From Himantopus leucocephalus (Eukaryota > Chordata > Aves > Charadriiformes > Recurvirostridae), in the NCBI GenBank assembly GCA_003993805.1, contig RSEF01000019.1, positions 6,438,474 through 6,502,473 of the forward strand: a stretch of 64,000 nucleotides of DNA. Direction: 5' to 3'. Each line of letters opens with the position of its first letter. Position 1 is the first letter of the stretch. Shown piece after piece: positions 63,401-64,000 of the stretch. The notes under the pieces are model-generated. The model made no database searches and had not been told where the DNA came from. It saw only the letters and a list, made by a program, of their open reading frames with translations. A program made the translations under genes and the position numbers.

Positions 63401-64000
63401 AGCACAAGTGGATGCTTTGCCTTTCCTGTCTCTTATTCTTAGGGGTGCTGTCCTCATCTTCTAATGGAGAACAGAATGCTGTGGGACAGTTGGTACTTCT
63501 GTTAATGTCACAACTGGCACAACCAGCTGTGAATTCCATCAGGATCTCTTGTTTGAGTTGGGAGTTCACAGCCCAGAAGTTTTCTTTGATATGGTAGAAG
63601 TAAAGGGTCAATAGGAAGATTGCTGGGCCTGCCTGTGACAACCTATTTTATCTGCCTCAGCAAGATTTATACAGGTTTCCACCCACCCAGTGTAGGACTA
63701 TAAGTAAATGAGAGAGAAAGAAAGGATTTGGACCTAGCCACAGCTGGGGAATGAATGTTTCCATTCACTGCATAGGCCCATGTTTATCCAGATGTGGAAC
63801 ACGCATTCCTCAGAACCACAAAGGAATGGGCTCCTTGATTGTTCTTGAGTGTGTATTTTGTCTTTGGTTTTGATTAAAACTATGTCCCTGATAATGCAGA
63901 AAATCTTGAAAATGCTGTGAGCGCAGGATAGTGTAGTTGTCCCGAGTGAGCAAGGAGTTGAAACCGTGTCTTCACCACTTCAAAGGGTGCTTACTAAGTT

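Larger units (their letters stand above)
47269..64000 (+). other. MYO1C: MYO1C intron 1 (presumed), to the end of the window
   Basis: Contains the CpG island at 49 kb, the 20-bp duplication at 52.4 kb, the 37-bp minisatellite at 56.1 kb and a possible CR1 remnant at 57.4 kb. No motor-domain exon and no other gene could be recognised on either strand. The 144-codon frame at 59621-60055 lacks exon or family signals. Confidence 0.65.

Overview
The window is vertebrate nuclear DNA, most likely from a bird. All protein-coding signal is split into short exons with GT..AG introns. Two promoters sit in CpG-rich islands. A CR1-type LINE 3' end, the repeat family typical of birds, lies on the minus strand around 33.0 kb. 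The conserved order PITPNA - INPP5K - MYO1C (human 17p13.3) is present with all three genes on the + strand. The sequence is a draft assembly: there is a 100-N gap inside the CR1 and single Ns at 46545 and 52421.

1-25.2 kb is PITPNA. Exon 1 lies upstream of the window; exons 2-11 are all present (4209-20954). They include an 8-nt microexon and join in frame to a protein of about 271 residues once the family's seven-residue start is allowed for. The 3' UTR follows, possibly reaching an AATAAA at 25187.

25.2-44 kb is INPP5K (SKIP), complete: a TATA-less CpG promoter, exon 1, an unexpected serine-rich 5' exon (exon 2), eleven further coding exons for the 5-phosphatase and SKICH domains, stop at 41261, then 3' UTR. 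Exon 1 and exon 2 have the same exit phase into exon 3. The gene can therefore encode two N-termini, a short form of 464 residues and a long form of 540.

44-64 kb holds the 5' end of MYO1C: a TATA box at 47030, the first coding exon of the N-terminally extended isoform (47194-47268), and about 1.8 kb downstream a second CpG island with splice donors that probably serves a shorter isoform. No motor-domain exon was found before the window ends, so the following intron is at least 16.7 kb.

PITPNA moves phosphatidylinositol and phosphatidylcholine between membranes, INPP5K removes the 5-phosphate from phosphoinositides such as PI(4,5)P2 and PIP3, and MYO1C is a membrane-binding myosin that recognises phosphoinositides. 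The cluster is thus functionally related, though the conserved order may have other causes. The rest is intron, UTR or intergenic DNA with LINE fossils, two minisatellites and simple repeats. I found no tRNA, rRNA, CRISPR array or intact mobile element.
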